DNA of 14,536 nucleotides. It comes from GCA-003244245 sp050700255. GTDB lineage: Bacteria > Actinomycetota > Actinomycetes > Mycobacteriales > Pseudonocardiaceae. A model generated the notes under the pieces. The model had not been told where the DNA came from and searched no databases. It saw only the letters and a list, made by a program, of their open reading frames with translations. Below, piece by piece: positions 13,337 through 14,536 of this stretch. The first letter of the stretch is position 1; each line of letters starts with the position of its first letter. Made by a program: the position numbers and the translations under genes. The stretch is from the NCBI GenBank assembly GCA_050700255.1, contig JBOHGX010000217.1, positions 1-14,536 of the forward strand. Direction: 5' to 3'.

Positions 13337-13355
13337 CCATCTGAGGAGGTTGTCC

Positions 13356-13928
13356 GTGCGGGTGCTGGGTGTGGACCCCGGGCTCACCCGCTGCGGACTC
13401 GGCGTGGTCGACGGCGGCTGCGGGCGGGCAGTCAGCTGCGTGGCTGTCGACGTCGTGCGTACTCCGCCTGAGGTGGACCTCGGTGCCCGGCTGGTTGCGG
13501 TGGCCGATGTCGTGGAGCGTTGGGTGGGTGAGCACCGTCCTGACGTCGTTGCGGTGGAGCGGGTGTTCAGTCAACACAACGTGCGCACCGCGATGGGCAC
13601 CGCGCAGGTCAGCGGGGTCGTGGCGCTGATCGCGGCCCAGCGGGGCCTGCCGGTCGTCTTCCATACCCCCAGCGAGATCAAAGCGGCAGTCACCGGCTCT
13701 GGCCGGGCGGGCAAGGAGCAGGTAACGACCATGATCACTCGACTGCTCGCGCTGCCCGCCAAGCCGCGACCGGCTGACGCAGCGGACGCGCTGGCGCTGG
13801 CAATCTGCCATCTGTGGCGGGCCCCGATGACGGCACGTCTGGTGCAGGCACGAGCCCATGCCGCGCAGCTCGCTCGAAACCACCGCGCACGGTTGGCCGC
13901 GGCAGCTCGTAAGTCGGGAGAGGTGTGA
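13356..13928 (+). CDS. ruvC: Holliday junction resolvase RuvC
   Basis: A 190-residue endonuclease that cuts Holliday junctions after RuvAB branch migration in homologous recombination. The start GTG 13356 follows GAGGAGG (13343-13349) by 6 nt. VRVLGVDPGLTRCG carries Asp7; VAVERVFSQHNVRTAMGTAQ (66-85) carries Glu68 and the family's FxxxN segment; PSEIKAAVTGSGRAGKEQV (105-123) is the DNA-binding loop; DAADALALAICHLW carries Asp141 and Asp144. These are the four acidic active-site residues. The C-terminal 25 residues are a basic Ala/Arg-rich tail. ruvA begins 7 bp after the stop. Confidence 0.97.
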   Translation: MRVLGVDPGLTRCGLGVVDGGCGRAVSCVAVDVVRTPPEVDLGARLVAVADVVERWVGEHRPDVVAVERVFSQHNVRTAMGTAQVSGVVALIAAQRGLPVVFHTPSEIKAAVTGSGRAGKEQVTTMITRLLALPAKPRPADAADALALAICHLWRAPMTARLVQARAHAAQLARNHRARLAAAARKSGEV

Positions 13929-13935
13929 TCGCCGA

Positions 13936-14536
13936 GTGATTTCTTCGGTGCGCGGGCAGGTGCTGGCCGTGGAGCTGGACCATGCCGTGATCGAGGTCGG
14001 CGGCGTCGGGCTGGCGGTACGCGCCGTCCCCGCGACCCTGGCCACCTTGCGGCGCGGCGAACAAGCCCGGCTCGCCACGTCGCTGGTCGTCCGTGAGGAC
14101 TCGCTGACGCTGTACGGCTTCGCCGACGGCGCGGCTCGGGAGTTGTTCGTGCTGCTGCAGACCGTCTCTGGAGTGGGACCGCGGCTCGCGCTGGCGATGC
14201 TTGCCGTGCTCGAACCGGACTGCCTGCGCACCGCGCTCGCTGAGGCAGACCTGACCGTGCTCACCCGGGTGCCCGGGATCGGCCGCAAGGGTGCAGAGCG
14301 GCTCGTCGTGGAGCTACGAGACAAGGTGGGGAAAGCGGGGCCGGCCGCACCGGGACCGGCGGCAGGCGCCGGTGGGGCGGTGCGGACCCAGGTGACCGAG
14401 GCGCTGGTCGGCCTCGGATTCGCGGTCCGGCAGGCCGAGCAAGCCGTGGACGCCGTACTTTCCGACTCCAATGGGGAGTCTCGTGAGACATCTGACACCT
14501 CGGGGATTCTGCGCAGCGCACTGACCAGGCTAGGGC
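13936..14536 (+). CDS. ruvA: Holliday junction DNA helicase subunit RuvA (3' partial)
   Basis: The frame from GTG 13936 stays open to the window edge, giving 200 codons; the family is about 195-205 residues, so only the last few are missing. RuvA tetramers bind Holliday junctions and recruit the RuvB motor. VISSVRGQVLAVELDHAVIEVGGVG is the N-terminal OB-fold start; REDSLTLYGF (about 53-62) is the acidic-pin side; two helix-hairpin-helix motifs are at VSGVGPRLALAML (about 77-89) and VPGIGRKGAERLVVEL (about 112-127); a flexible Pro/Ala/Gly linker (about 132-148) leads to the RuvB-binding domain III (TEALVGLGFAVRQAEQAV, then ILRSALTRLG). The ribosome-binding site is weak (GAGAGG, 12 nt away), consistent with coupling to ruvC 7 bp upstream. 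ruvB is expected next. Confidence 0.95.
   Translation, partial: MISSVRGQVLAVELDHAVIEVGGVGLAVRAVPATLATLRRGEQARLATSLVVREDSLTLYGFADGAARELFVLLQTVSGVGPRLALAMLAVLEPDCLRTALAEADLTVLTRVPGIGRKGAERLVVELRDKVGKAGPAAPGPAAGAGGAVRTQVTEALVGLGFAVRQAEQAVDAVLSDSNGESRETSDTSGILRSALTRLG

Noticed and set aside
13311..14498. 395-codon open frame on the minus strand
   Set aside because: Antisense to ruvC and ruvA, Ser/Arg/Thr-rich, no domain; a shadow of real genes.
1..14536. CRISPR array, insertion sequence or prophage
   Set aside because: No regularly spaced repeats, transposase or integrase motifs or terminal inverted repeats were seen.

Overview
The window is high-G+C actinobacterial chromosome. Gene content and order point to the Pseudonocardiales or a near relative: starts are often GTG, stops are mostly TGA, and the genes are those of phosphatidylinositol mannoside (PIM) synthesis, an actinobacterial EF-G-like protein, PdxS/PdxT and yebC-ruvC-ruvA. 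The same order of core genes (HIT, pgsA, acyltransferase, pimA ... pdxS ... pdxT, yebC ... ruvC, ruvA) is known from Mycobacterium tuberculosis (Rv2613c-Rv2610c, then Rv2606c to Rv2593c). Species cannot be named from this sequence alone.

Left part (1-2628), accessory in character: the 3' part of a GNAT acetyltransferase; about 580 bp with no convincing gene; a Pro/Ala-rich protein with two hydrophobic segments whose start looks frameshifted or preceded by a tiny leader ORF; and a small minus-strand gene of unknown function with a good promoter and a duplicated 3' end. In many actinobacteria thrS lies directly before the HIT gene; here these genes occupy that place.

PIM/phosphoinositide block (2629-6563, + strand): a HIT protein of the Ap4A phosphorylase type, PIP synthase (pgsA), PIM acyltransferase (patA), PIM mannosyltransferase (pimA) and a divergent LemA-like membrane protein. 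From pgsA onward each stop overlaps or touches the next start, so they form one translationally coupled operon. It makes phosphatidylinositol phosphate, then mannosylates and acylates the lipid at the inner membrane face.

A minus-strand EF-G-like GTPase (fusA2 type) runs convergently into the LemA-like gene with a 34-bp overlap and diverges from pdxS. Then come pdxS (PLP synthase lyase subunit), a CehA/McbA-type PHP metallohydrolase, a decayed minus-strand efeO (iron-uptake lipoprotein) with one nonsense codon, two frameshifts and a lost 3' end, pdxT (PLP synthase glutaminase) with a leaderless-type promoter, yebC, ruvC and the nearly complete ruvA. ruvC carries a LexA box in its promoter region; the dead efeO still carries a DtxR/IdeR-like iron box.

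I found no CRISPR array, intact mobile element, rRNA or tRNA, and no clear new multi-gene system. The points most worth a second look are the efeO fossil with its iron box, the LemA-like protein inside the PIM operon, the altered G motifs of the EF-G-like protein, the long inverted repeat between yebC and ruvC, and the small minus-strand gene at 2175-2423.
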